39,566 nt of DNA from Leptolyngbya sp. DLM2.Bin15 (GCA_007694125.1 RECH01000193.1:1-39566), one strand, 5' to 3'; numbered from the stretch's first letter, positions 10,052 to 18,211 are shown. Program-made: numbers and translations. The notes: generated by a model from the sequence alone, not told the origin.

Positions 10052-11344
10052 TTGAATCAGTCTGCGTCAACGTCTACTCCGACGTCTACCCCAACCTACG
10101 ACATTCTGCTCCGCCAGGGATCTCTGCTCCACCCCGATCGCCCCTCTGAGATCGTCGATCTAGGCATTCGTGATGGACAGATTGCCGCGATCGCCCCCCA
10201 TCTCGACGGCACCGCTATTACAGAACTGGATGTGACCGGTCAGGTGATCAGTCCGCCCTTGGTGGAATCCCATATTCATCTTGACTCTGCCCGCACCATT
10301 GGCAACCCCCGCTGGAACCAAAGCGGCACCTTGTTTGAAGGCATTGATATTTGGAGCGATCGCAAAAAGACGCTAACCGTTGAAGAAGTATGCGATCGGG
10401 CTGTGGGCACCCTCAAGCAGCAGGCGCTGCAGGGGGTGCTGTTTGTGCGCAGTCACGCGGATGTCAGTGAACCCACCCTCACGGCCCTGCAAGGATTATT
10501 GGCCGCTCGGGAGCAGGTGAAGGATTGGATGACGCTGCAGGTGGTAGCATTTCCCCAAGATGGGATCTACAGCCAGCCGAAAAATAATGACCTCATGGAA
10601 GAAGCCATGAAGCTGGGCGCTGATGCGGTGGGCGGCATTCCCCACTATGAACTCACGCGGGAGGATGGGGTGCAGTCGGTGCATCGCATCTTTGACCTAG
10701 CAGAACGCTACGATCGCTTGATTGATGTTCACTGTGATGAAATCGACGACGACCAGGCCCGCTTTTTGGAAGTCATGGCCGCCTGCGCCATTCGTCGCGG
10801 CAATGGTGCCAAGGTCACCGCTAGCCACACCACCGCCTTTAGCTCCTACAACAATGCCTATGCCATGAAGCTCCTAGGCTTTTTGCAGCGCGCCCAGATC
10901 AACTTTGTCTCCAACCCCCTCATTAATATCACCCTCCAAGGACGCACCGACACCTACCCCAAACGGCGCGGCGTGACGCGGGTAAAGGAGCTATGGCAGT
11001 TGGGGCTCAATGTCAGCCTGGGTCATGACTGCATTCAAGATCCTTGGTATAGCTTAGGTACCGGCAATATGCTAGATGTAGCCAGCATGGCGATCCATGT
11101 TTGCCACATGACCGGCCAAGCCGAAATCGATGCCTGCTACAACATGGTGACCTGGCATGGAGCCAAAACGCTGAATGTGGCGGATGACTATGGTCTAGAG
11201 GTGGGTAAACCGGCGAATGTGATTGTGCTAGCAGCCAGCGATCGCTACGATGCCATTTGCCGGCGTGCTACGGTGCAGTATGTGATCTCCCGTGGGCAGA
11301 TGCTGGCCCAGACCCGTCCTCCCGAACCCCAGTGGTGCCGATGA
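10052..11344 (+). CDS. codA: cytosine deaminase (amidohydrolase family)
   Basis: Closely follows the E. coli CodA pattern: HIHLDSARTIGNPRWNQSGTLFEGI, RLIDVHCDEIDDDQARF, VTASHTTAFSSYNNAY, PKRRGVTRVKEL and GHDCIQDPWYSLGTGNML. Expected metal and catalytic residues are present, numbered from the TTG at 10052: H74 and H76 (HIH), H227, E230, H259 and D326. The enzyme hydrolyses cytosine to uracil and ammonia for pyrimidine salvage; related family members act on isoguanine or other ring amines, so exact substrate is inferred. The frame extends upstream to 10025, but GGAGG at 10041-10045, six bases before the TTG at 10052, fixes the start. The stop overlaps the start of the DUF309 gene. Confidence 0.92.
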   Translation: MNQSASTSTPTSTPTYDILLRQGSLLHPDRPSEIVDLGIRDGQIAAIAPHLDGTAITELDVTGQVISPPLVESHIHLDSARTIGNPRWNQSGTLFEGIDIWSDRKKTLTVEEVCDRAVGTLKQQALQGVLFVRSHADVSEPTLTALQGLLAAREQVKDWMTLQVVAFPQDGIYSQPKNNDLMEEAMKLGADAVGGIPHYELTREDGVQSVHRIFDLAERYDRLIDVHCDEIDDDQARFLEVMAACAIRRGNGAKVTASHTTAFSSYNNAYAMKLLGFLQRAQINFVSNPLINITLQGRTDTYPKRRGVTRVKELWQLGLNVSLGHDCIQDPWYSLGTGNMLDVASMAIHVCHMTGQAEIDACYNMVTWHGAKTLNVADDYGLEVGKPANVIVLAASDRYDAICRRATVQYVISRGQMLAQTRPPEPQWCR

Positions 11345-11754
11345 CTGATCCGATTCCCGCCGATTTTTGGCAAGGCGTTGACCAATTTAACCAAGGCGAT
11401 TTCTATGCCTGCCACGACACCCTAGAAGCCATTTGGATGGAAGCGCCCCACTACCAAAAGGGTTTCTACCAAGGGGTGTTGCAACTAGCCGTAGCGCTCT
11501 ACCATCTGAGTAACCACAACTGGCGAGGCAGTGCCACCTTGCTAGGGGAGGGCGTACATCGCCTAGCCGCCTATCCATCCGACTACGCTGAGATTGATGT
11601 GGCACAGTTGATGCGCCAAAGTGCCGTCCTGTTGCGATCGCTTCAGGAATTGGGGCCGGATGAGGTGGAAGCGATCGCCCAGCAGGTGTTTCATCCTGTA
11701 GACCCTGCCCAATCTCTCTGTCCGGTGATTCGGCGGTTAGATGCTGATGAGTAG
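11341..11754 (+). CDS. DUF309 family protein
   Basis: A 137-residue helical protein with the family signature H-x3-E-x2-W (ACHDTLEAIWMEA, about residues 23-35), followed by QKGFYQGVLQLAVALYHLSNHNWRGSATLL, typical of DUF309. Its biochemical role is unknown. The ATG at 11341 shares four bases (ATGA) with the codA stop, so the two are translationally coupled; the longer upstream frame would lie inside codA and is rejected. Coupling to a deaminase may hint at a shared pathway, but DUF309 genes occur in varied contexts. Confidence 0.88.
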   Translation: MTDPIPADFWQGVDQFNQGDFYACHDTLEAIWMEAPHYQKGFYQGVLQLAVALYHLSNHNWRGSATLLGEGVHRLAAYPSDYAEIDVAQLMRQSAVLLRSLQELGPDEVEAIAQQVFHPVDPAQSLCPVIRRLDADE

Positions 11755-12187
11755 TTCCACATACTTTCAACCAGGCAAATGCCAAATGCCGGAATCAGCA
11801 CCTAAAGAACGCCCTCACCGATACTAGCCGCCGCATAACGGTGAAGTTGTGCGGTGGCGGAAAACCTTGAATTCCCGCCAATAACCTCTGCTCCGTTCGT
11901 ACCAACGTAGTGTAGGTTGTTCTTCAGAATGCTAGATATGGCGTACGTCACCCAAAAGAAATGATCTTATTAACGAAAAGATTAGGTTTTTGATAATATA
12001 AGACAACAAACTATTCAGTATTATCGGAACCGATAACAATGCTTAGTCATCCGTTCGCATGAGTTGGAAACACCGGAATAGTTTAAATCTATCCAACTGT
12101 CTACATGCTCAAGACTTGGCGGTAATTGACGATGCGAGCACGACGATAAATGTCAACAACCGTACCTGTATTGAAGTACTAAATGAC
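11755..12187. other. intergenic, AT-rich, with one attC-like repeat
   Basis: No gene supported. The stretch marks a visible drop in GC relative to the codA side. It contains the first copy of the repeat described at 11832-11880. Confidence 0.4.
11832..11880 (+). repeat. attC-like repeat, copy 1 (degenerate)
   Basis: Starts CGCATAACGGTGAAG, identical over 15 bases to copy 2 at 12298, with scattered similarity continuing to about base 40. Within it TGGCGG (11855-11860) pairs with CCGCCA (11875-11880) across 14 bases. The GCATAAC end resembles the outer box of integron attC sites, but the complementary GTTATGC end is missing here. Confidence 0.4.
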
Positions 12188-12421
12188 TTATGGAGCATTG
12201 ATTGTAACCTCAATAACCACTGCGATCGCTGAACGCGCTGGCTGCTTAATTGTCTCATGGATAACCTCTAAATATCCCTCCCATTGGTAAGATAAGTCGC
12301 ATAACGGTGAAGGTGAGCGGATGCCATAAACCCTGAACTCATCACCAGAGCTTTCCTTCAGTCCGCTGCGCCAGAATTGTTGTGCCGCGCTAGCATACTT
12401 TACCAGCTTGTCAACTGGCAA
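12188..12421 (-). CDS. doubtful small ORF downstream of the C11 peptidase
   Basis: A 77-codon frame with a TTG start that overlaps the end of the C11 peptidase gene by eleven bases. It contains the second attC-like repeat (12298-12345) within its reading frame, as well as one GCGATCGC. The product (MPVDKLVKYASAAQQFW...) resembles nothing I know and has no domain or signal. It may be a remnant or a chance frame. Confidence 0.22.
   Translation of the reverse strand: MPVDKLVKYASAAQQFWRSGLKESSGDEFRVYGIRSPSPLCDLSYQWEGYLEVIHETIKQPARSAIAVVIEVTINAP
12298..12345 (+). repeat. attC-like repeat, copy 2 (degenerate)
   Basis: Shares CGCATAACGGTGAAG with copy 1, 466 bp away in the same orientation, then TG.GCGG and AAACC.TGAA.TC in register. 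No matching right arm is evident. It ends 66 bp from the end of the C11 peptidase gene. Confidence 0.4.
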
Positions 12422-13583
12422 CTATCCTTCTATATAATCTTACTAAATCAACTCCTTGATATAAGGCGAGAGAACTATAGCGAGAAATATCTTGGCTAGT
12501 TTCTGGAAGATATAAACTTAAACCACATAACCCCTCTGAATTAGTGTTGCTGTGGGGACGACGGCCATAAACTTCTCCCCCTGTTTTGTAAGATGCAATA
12601 ACTGATGAACTTAAGAACTCAGCAAACTCAGCAAACTCATTTTGCTCTTGATTACTGACCCTTGAGAGATAACCAAGTAGAACAAGCGCATCACAATGTT
12701 GCTCACCAAAATAGTGATAGGTTGGGAGATCTGATTGGCTGATTGCTGGTAAATGGTTGTTAAGAATCGGCTCAAGCAATCTTGAGAGCTTCTCTGGAAC
12801 GTGCTCAACCGCTTGATTGTCCACTAAAGTTAGTGTGTGAAACATATCAGCTCTTTCAGAATTCATGATAGCTATGGCTGCGTCATGCCCATCAACCGAT
12901 GATGCAAGGTGATTTAGAAAACCTTCGTAGTAGTAGTTAGGGGCACCAAGAGTAAGCTGGGAGGCAAGAGTGTACTTAGCACAGTTTCTTGCTTCGTATA
13001 CGACTTCTAGCGTGGCTTTATTGCAGTTTTGAAAAAAGAGCAGTTCAACTCGCTCATGCACAGATTGGTTGAAGGTGCTAACTGCATCTGCAAACTGGTC
13101 AACTCTCATCCATGTGCGGGGCTGACGATTTATTCTGTGATCATCGGGACTAACTTCATTAATCTTTCCTCCGTGACCCACAACAATTACTGCCCAATGC
13201 TCTGCTTCAAAAGTCTGATTTGCCCAATCAAGATACGCTGCAAAAGCATATACATCGCTACTATCTTCTCCTGATACACCGACTTCAGTGACAGTGCCAT
13301 CAATAAGTTGGCGACGACGCATTTGAGGATCACCCCAGTAGTCTGATTGAACAACTACAGCGATTTCAGAGTTTTGTGTACCACTGGTTAACATTTCAAC
13401 GATTGGCTCGCCAAAACGTGCAAGGTCATTGTCATACGGCATCCAGTACAAAACGACCCATTTATGGCGTGACTTGACTTGAGTAGACGCAGAACTTATG
13501 GCAAAGGTGAAATCTCTGCCCACAATCCCAGCAAAACATGCTGACCCCATTGCAATATACTGGCAGAAACTTCTTCGCTTCAT
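12411..13583 (-). CDS. clostripain-like cysteine peptidase (family C11), probably exported
   Basis: A 390-residue protein with the C11 (clostripain) fold pattern: HKWVVLYWMPYDNDL near the N-terminus, the catalytic His in VIVVGHGG (H137) and the catalytic Cys in LLFFQNCNKATLEVVYE (C187). The N-terminus MKRRSFCQYIAMGSACFAG resembles a twin-arginine signal (paired Arg, then Phe and a short hydrophobic segment), so export is likely but unproved. The family cleaves after basic residues and some members self-activate; specificity cannot be read here. The gene is AT-richer than its neighbours, lacks GCGATCGC and stands alone among repeats, which suggests acquisition by transfer. Confidence 0.82.
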   Translation of the reverse strand: MKRRSFCQYIAMGSACFAGIVGRDFTFAISSASTQVKSRHKWVVLYWMPYDNDLARFGEPIVEMLTSGTQNSEIAVVVQSDYWGDPQMRRRQLIDGTVTEVGVSGEDSSDVYAFAAYLDWANQTFEAEHWAVIVVGHGGKINEVSPDDHRINRQPRTWMRVDQFADAVSTFNQSVHERVELLFFQNCNKATLEVVYEARNCAKYTLASQLTLGAPNYYYEGFLNHLASSVDGHDAAIAIMNSERADMFHTLTLVDNQAVEHVPEKLSRLLEPILNNHLPAISQSDLPTYHYFGEQHCDALVLLGYLSRVSNQEQNEFAEFAEFLSSSVIASYKTGGEVYGRRPHSNTNSEGLCGLSLYLPETSQDISRYSSLALYQGVDLVRLYRRIVAS

Positions 13584-13955
13584 AATGATGAGTTTGAGCT
13601 TTGTGGTTATATGAAACTAAATTAGCATCAGATACTAACAGGTAACATTTCGGTACTGCTCCTACCAAAGATTAAGCGGTACAATTTTGTTTATGCTGAA
13701 TATTCCCCCTCTGATCGTCATAACAACCTCCACCAAGATGATTAGCAAGACCACAACTGAATATCACCTCCTCTGGAGAGGACTAGGCTGAAAATCGATA
13801 GTATAGCGCCCCTGCCTGGGGTGTTATGCAGACTTTAATCAGTAGGCTTAACGGAAATAGAGAAAGCAATCAATTCTTGACATGAAGCCATCGAGACTGA
13901 TTATTAACGCATCAATTTTGATGTCGAGCAACTGATTACCGATAAGGTCTAGTCT

Positions 13956-13989
13956 ATACGATCAATATGAGTGATTATAATGATCGTAT
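13956..13989. repeat. perfect 9-bp inverted repeat
   Basis: ATACGATCA (13956-13964) and TGATCGTAT (13981-13989) are exact complements separated by 16 AT-rich bases. It could be an operator or a small transcript hairpin; no T-run follows on either side, so it is not a standard terminator. Confidence 0.5.
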
Positions 13990-14174
13990 GCTTGATAACA
14001 CCTTGGTTATAGTAGTTATACAAATTGCTGTCAGTATAATCCGCCTATTTCAGGGTGTTATATAGCTAGCTTCAGACAATTTTCACGATCAGCATAAGAC
14101 CATTGTACGCGGTATTTAGTACATAAGTTCTGCTTGAGGGTTCTTGGCTTACGATCGCCTCTCGACTCAGAGCA

Positions 14175-14228
14175 GGGCGATCAGTGCTCTTATCGATATC
14201 AAAGACAGCACCCGAAGAGCGATCGCCC
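14175..14228. repeat. long imperfect hairpin containing HIP1 halves
   Basis: GGGCGATC-AGT-GCTCTT (14175-14191) pairs with AAGAGC-GATCGCCC (14215-14228): fourteen pairs with a three-base bulge around a 23-base loop. Lack of a T-run argues against termination. Confidence 0.5.
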
Positions 14229-14302
14229 CCTGTGTTTCAAGATATATCCGTCGCCCCTTGCATACCGCGAGACAAAACAGATGAACAAACGATGAACAAA
14301 AC

Positions 14303-14362
14303 CCTAAGCTGCCCCTAAGCTATCTAGACAGTTTTAACCAAAGCTTAAGATATTATTACTCT
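14303..14362 (+). promoter_or_regulatory. candidate Pho box cluster (SphR/PhoB-type)
   Basis: Cyanobacterial Pho boxes are eight-base direct repeats, PyTTAAPyPy(T/A), spaced by three bases. Here TTTAACCA (14333-14340, 8 of 8), CTTAAGAT (14344-14351, 6 of 8) and ATTACTCT (14355-14362, 6 of 8) follow with a strict 11-bp period. Just upstream CCTAAGCT occurs twice (14303-14310 and 14314-14321), again with an 11-bp period. The next gene is a secreted 5'-nucleotidase, a typical Pho target. Binding is inference. Confidence 0.55.
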
Positions 14363-14419
14363 AGATCTTAGATTGTTCAACAAAAGCTTTGCTGATCAAG
14401 ACTTCTAAGCTTCTTACCT

Positions 14420-14425
14420 TATAAT
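14420..14425 (+). promoter_or_regulatory. -10 element of the RTX phosphatase gene
   Basis: TATAAT is a perfect -10 match, with no good -35 at 17 bp, as expected of an activator-dependent promoter. It lies 58 bp after the last Pho repeat and implies a leader of about 125 bases. Confidence 0.4.
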
Positions 14426-14556
14426 CAACTACGTTAACGCAACAGTAGCATGATCATAATCCAACGATGACCCAACCTTAAGTCCCATGTGGGAAGTGTG
14501 GACATTGAGACCTTTGCGCACTCAATCGTTCAGTCAAACTACATGGATTTTGGGTC

Positions 14557-17031
14557 ATGACCTTTACACTCCAACTGCTGCATGCGGCCGATCAAGAAGC
14601 GGGAATTCCTGCCCTTGAAGATGCCCCTCGCTTTTCTGCCGTCCTCAATGCCCTGCGGAATGATGGCTTTGGTGCAGATGGAACGCTCACCCTGTCATCG
14701 GGAGATGCCTACATTCCTGGCCCGTTCTTTAGCGCTAGCGAAACGCTGCTAGGGGCTGCCGGCCGGGCGGATATTCTGATTCAAAATGAATTGGGCTTTC
14801 AAGCGATCGCTTTTGGCAACCACGAGTTTGATTTGGGCACCGGCGCAATTCGCAATCTGATTGCCCCAGCCACCGTTGACATTAACGGCGAAACCATCAA
14901 CTACCCTGGCGCGCTTTTTCCCTATCTCAGCGCCAACCTAGACTTCACCAATGACGCCAATCTCTCTGGACTGGTGGTTGCCGATGGTGCAGCGCCCCAG
15001 CCCAACTCCATCGCTCGCAGCGTGGTGATTCAAGAAGGCGGCATTGATTTCGGGATTGTCGGTGCCACAACGCCAACCCTGTCCCGGATTTCGTCACCCG
15101 GTGCTGGTGTTGATATTCTGGGTACTGAAAGTATTGAGAGCTTAGCGGCAGCGATCCAAGCGGAGGTTGATAATCTTACCAATGCTGGCATTCAGCATAT
15201 TATTTTGCTGGCTCATATGCAGCAACTTGCCATTGAGCTAGAGCTGGCTCGTCTCCTCGAAGGGGTAGACATTATCGTGGCGGGTGGCTCCAATACTATC
15301 CTGGCCAATGACACCGATCGCCTCCGAGCTGGAGACGTTGCGGCTGGCACCTATCCGATCATTGTGGACACCGATAGCAACGGCGCGCCCAAGGCAGAAC
15401 CGGTGGTGGTGGTCAACACCGATGGCAACTACCGCTATGTGGGGCAACTGGTGGTGACCTTTGATGAAAATGGGGTAATCATTCCAGGCAGCATTGACTC
15501 GGCAGTCAGCGGAGCCTATGCCACGGATGCGGCTGGTGTTGCGGCCTTGAATGCCGAGAATCTAGTGGATCCAGAGATTCAGCAGATTGTAGACGAACTA
15601 TCGGCGATCATCTCTAGTCTAGATGGTTCGATTTTTGGCAACACCTCGGTTTTCCTCAACGGCAGCCGTGCAGATGTGCGCACTCAGGAAACTAACCTAG
15701 GTAATTTAACTGCTGACGCTAACCTATTTGCTGCTCGAAAAAGCGATCGCACCGTGCAAGTGTCGCTGAAAAATGGCGGCGGTATTCGCGACAATATCGG
15801 TTTTGTCACCTTCCCGGCTGGCTCCACCGATCCCAACGATGCTCTGCTGCTTCCACCTAGCGCCAACCCTCTGGCGGGCAAGGAGGAGGGCGATATCTCG
15901 CAGCTCGATGTCAGCAATGCCCTGCGGTTTAACAACGAACTATCCTTAGTCACCATCACCGCACAGCAACTGCGCTACCTGATGGAGCATGGGGTGGCGG
16001 CCAGTGGAGCCGGCGCGACGCCAGGCCAGTTTCCCCAGGTGGGCGGCATGTCCTTTAGTTTTGATGCCACCCGCACCGCCATTGTGTTTGGTGAGAATGG
16101 AGCAGTGGTCACCGAGGGCGATCGCATCCGTAACCTAGCGCTGCTGGATGATAACGGCCGCGTGGTGGATGTGCTGGTGCGCAATGGCCGCCTTGTGGGC
16201 AATCCCAACCGGGAGATTCGCATGGTCACGCTGAGCTTTTTAGCCGATGGGGGAGATAGCTATCCGCTGAACTTCTTTGCCACCAACCGGGTAGACTTGC
16301 TGGAAGAGGGCGTGCGCACCGGGGCTGCCACCGATGCGGATAATGGCACCGAACAGGATGCCCTAGCGGAATATTTGCTGGATCAGTTCTCCACCAATCC
16401 TTTCAACGAACGGGATACACCAGCCCAGCGCGATCGCCGCATCCAGAACCTAGAGGTGCGCGATGATGCCGTGCTGGATCGACGCTTCTTCCTACAGGGC
16501 ACGAACGGTCGTGATGTTCTAGCGGGTGGCCCACGCAATGATCAACTGCTAGGACGTGGGGGAGATGATGTCCTGCGTGGGTTCGGCGGCAATGATGTGC
16601 TCAATGGCGGTGCTGGCAATGATCGTCTGAATGGCGGCGCTGGCAACGATGTGTTGATCGGTGGTGCTGGCAACGATCGCCTGAATGGTGGTGCTGGCAA
16701 CGATATCTTGGAGGGTGGCTCCGGCAACGACATTCTCCGTGGCGGCGCTGGCAATGATGTGTTAGATGGCGGCGCTGGCAACGATGTGTTGATTGGCGGT
16801 GGCGGTCGTGATCTCTTTGTGATCGGCAGACGCCCTGGTGTGGACACGATTCGCGACTTCAATCAGCGGCAGCGCGATCGCATCGGTCTACTAGGTGACC
16901 TATCCTTTGGGGATTTGACCTTCACGCAGCAAGGTCGCAATACCCTAATTCAGGTCGGACGGCGTGACATTGCGGTGCTGCAACGGGTGGATGCGGATAC
17001 CCTCACCGCTGCCAACTTCCGTACTCTGTAA
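14557..17031 (+). CDS. secreted 5'-nucleotidase/metallophosphatase with RTX repeats
   Basis: An 824-residue protein. The N-terminal metallophosphoesterase domain (about 1-310) shows LLHAADQEAG (D12), LSSGDAYIPG (D50), AFGNHEFDLG (N88, H89) and LLAHMQQ (H220). A 5'-nucleotidase C-terminal domain (about 340-600) contains LGNLTADA, NGGGIRDNIG and FLADGGDSYPL. RTX nonapeptides (GGAGNDVL type) fill about 650-755, followed by a C-terminal segment ending NFRTL. No N-terminal signal peptide is seen, as expected for type I secretion through the C-terminus. The usual D-x-H and GHSH motifs appear as DQE and GGSN, so this is a divergent subgroup whose activity is uncertain. It would release phosphate outside the cell. 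A candidate Pho box lies upstream, a terminator downstream. Confidence 0.9.
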   Translation: MTFTLQLLHAADQEAGIPALEDAPRFSAVLNALRNDGFGADGTLTLSSGDAYIPGPFFSASETLLGAAGRADILIQNELGFQAIAFGNHEFDLGTGAIRNLIAPATVDINGETINYPGALFPYLSANLDFTNDANLSGLVVADGAAPQPNSIARSVVIQEGGIDFGIVGATTPTLSRISSPGAGVDILGTESIESLAAAIQAEVDNLTNAGIQHIILLAHMQQLAIELELARLLEGVDIIVAGGSNTILANDTDRLRAGDVAAGTYPIIVDTDSNGAPKAEPVVVVNTDGNYRYVGQLVVTFDENGVIIPGSIDSAVSGAYATDAAGVAALNAENLVDPEIQQIVDELSAIISSLDGSIFGNTSVFLNGSRADVRTQETNLGNLTADANLFAARKSDRTVQVSLKNGGGIRDNIGFVTFPAGSTDPNDALLLPPSANPLAGKEEGDISQLDVSNALRFNNELSLVTITAQQLRYLMEHGVAASGAGATPGQFPQVGGMSFSFDATRTAIVFGENGAVVTEGDRIRNLALLDDNGRVVDVLVRNGRLVGNPNREIRMVTLSFLADGGDSYPLNFFATNRVDLLEEGVRTGAATDADNGTEQDALAEYLLDQFSTNPFNERDTPAQRDRRIQNLEVRDDAVLDRRFFLQGTNGRDVLAGGPRNDQLLGRGGDDVLRGFGGNDVLNGGAGNDRLNGGAGNDVLIGGAGNDRLNGGAGNDILEGGSGNDILRGGAGNDVLDGGAGNDVLIGGGGRDLFVIGRRPGVDTIRDFNQRQRDRIGLLGDLSFGDLTFTQQGRNTLIQVGRRDIAVLQRVDADTLTAANFRTL
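16507..16812 (+). repeat. RTX calcium-binding nonapeptide repeats (coding)
   Basis: About eleven in-frame 27-bp units encode GG.GND.L.-type nonapeptides that form a calcium-binding beta roll. Several adjacent units differ only at single bases, so recent expansion is likely. Confidence 0.9.
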
Positions 17032-17092
17032 GCTGTACCGTAGGTTCCAAGGTTTTCAGTCTATCTACGGCTGCATCATTCATCTTGGCGTT

Positions 17093-17122
17093 GGGAGGTG
17101 GGCCACGGCTCACCTCCTTTTT
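17093..17122 (+). terminator. rho-independent terminator of the RTX phosphatase
   Basis: GGAGGTG (17094-17100) pairs with CACCTCC (17111-17117), extended by GCC/GGC inside, followed by TTTTT. It begins 62 bp after the stop codon. Confidence 0.8.
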
Positions 17123-17173
17123 ATTAGGTTGTTCCGTAGATAGCGTGTTGAGTTGTTCGAGTAGGCAAGTACC

Positions 17174-17269
17174 ATGGGTGGGTTCCTCTTGGGGGCACTC
17201 TTTGGAGGAGCAGTGGCAGGATTGACCGACAAAGAGGTTGGGTTTGGATATGGGGTTGGGGAATACTAG
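17174..17269 (+). CDS. possible 31-residue glycine-rich mini-protein
   Basis: ATG at 17174 to TAG at 17267-17269 encodes 31 residues starting MGGFLLGALFGGAVAG and ending GYGVGEY. The G-x3-G spacing in the first half is that of glycine-zipper membrane segments. It has no clear Shine-Dalgarno sequence. It lies between a terminator and the DUF2887 gene, and could be a real short membrane peptide, a decayed end of a longer gene, or chance. Confidence 0.28.
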   Translation: MGGFLLGALFGGAVAGLTDKEVGFGYGVGEY

Positions 17270-17298
17270 AGGTTGGTCAATGGTGCATCAGGGGATTT

Positions 17299-18174
17299 AT
17301 GCGACGGGACTCGATTTTCTATAAACTGTTTCAACAATCGCCCACGCTGCTGTTTGAGTTGTTGCCAGAACCACCCGCCAATGCTGAAGCCTATCGATTT
17401 GATGCGGTGGCTGTCAAAGAGCCTCGCTTTGAAATCGATGGGGTATTTTTGCCGCCTGAGGACGATGGAGGGGGCACGGTTTACTTTTGCGAGGTGCAGT
17501 TTCAGAAAGATGAGCGCCTGTATGAGCGGGTATTTGCTGAATCGTTGCTGTATTTCTACCGTAACCGAGACCGTTTCTATAACTGGCAAGTTGTGATCAT
17601 CTATCCCTCAGGGAGTGTAGAGCAGAGCCAACTGCATCCGTATCAAGGGTTGCTGAATAGTGAGCAGGTGCACCGGGTCAATCTCGATGAATTGGGCGAG
17701 ATTCGGCAGTTGCCGCTGTGGCTAGCAGTGATGGTATTGACCACCGTGGCGGAAAGCCAAGCGCCAAATGAAGCTCGGTACTTGCTGGACAGAACCCGTC
17801 AAGAGGTGTCTGACCCAGCCAGTCGCGCCATAATAGAGCTAATCACCACAATCATGGCGTACCGATTTGAAAACTTGAGCCGCAAGGAGATAGAAGCCAT
17901 GCTAGACATCACGCTGAAGGAAACGAGGGTTTACCGAGAAATTAAGGAAGAAGGGCGGCAAGAAGGGCGACAAGAAGGGCGACAAGAAGGGCGGCAAGAG
18001 GAAGCCGCTAACTTTGTGATGCGCCTATTAACAAAGCGGTTTGGGGGACTGCCTCCGGCGCTTAGGGTAAGAGTTGAGGGGTTGTCGTTGGAGCAGTTGG
18101 AGGCGCTGGGGGAGGCGTTGTTGGATTTTGTGGGTGTAGATGAGTTGGTGGAGTGGTTGGCGGAGCGAGGATAG
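17299..18174 (+). CDS. DUF2887/DUF4351 protein (Rpn/PD-(D/E)XK nuclease-like)
   Basis: A 291-residue protein of a family abundant in cyanobacteria. The N-terminal part (about 1-210) starts MRRDSIFYKLFQQSPTLLFELL and has EIDGVFL (D47) and YFCEVQFQKDE (E65-V-Q67), matching the D...E-x-Q/K core of PD-(D/E)XK nucleases as in Rpn-type proteins. A linker of four GRQE units (about 219-234) leads to a C-terminal DUF4351-like helical domain with LSLEQLEALGEALLDF. AGGGG lies just upstream of the ATG. The family is thought to be recombination- or transposon-related, but the function here is unknown. Confidence 0.85.
   Translation: MRRDSIFYKLFQQSPTLLFELLPEPPANAEAYRFDAVAVKEPRFEIDGVFLPPEDDGGGTVYFCEVQFQKDERLYERVFAESLLYFYRNRDRFYNWQVVIIYPSGSVEQSQLHPYQGLLNSEQVHRVNLDELGEIRQLPLWLAVMVLTTVAESQAPNEARYLLDRTRQEVSDPASRAIIELITTIMAYRFENLSRKEIEAMLDITLKETRVYREIKEEGRQEGRQEGRQEGRQEEAANFVMRLLTKRFGGLPPALRVRVEGLSLEQLEALGEALLDFVGVDELVEWLAERG
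17953..18000 (+). repeat. four in-frame 12-bp tandem repeats
   Basis: GGGCGRCAAGAR is repeated four times without interruption, encoding (GRQE)4 in the DUF2887 protein. Such repeats change copy number by slippage; each unit adds four residues without a frameshift. Confidence 0.9.
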
Positions 18175-18177
18175 GCA

Positions 18178-18211
18178 TAAAAAAGCCGCAAGGCTACTGG
18201 AGACCGCGGCT
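18178..18211 (-). terminator. rho-independent terminator of the small minus-strand ORF
   Basis: On the minus strand AGCCGC, a 16-base loop and GCGGCT are followed by TTTTT. It lies 64 bp past the stop of the ORF at 18275-18487 and only 4 bp from the convergent DUF2887 stop. Confidence 0.6.

Larger units (their letters stand above)
13584..14302. other. AT-rich intergenic stretch
   Basis: No supported gene. Contents include two inverted repeats listed separately (13956-13989 and 14175-14228) and a lone GTGTTATGC at 13821-13829, the inverse of the GCATAAC box of the attC-like repeats. The peptidase promoter should lie at the left end. Confidence 0.4.
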
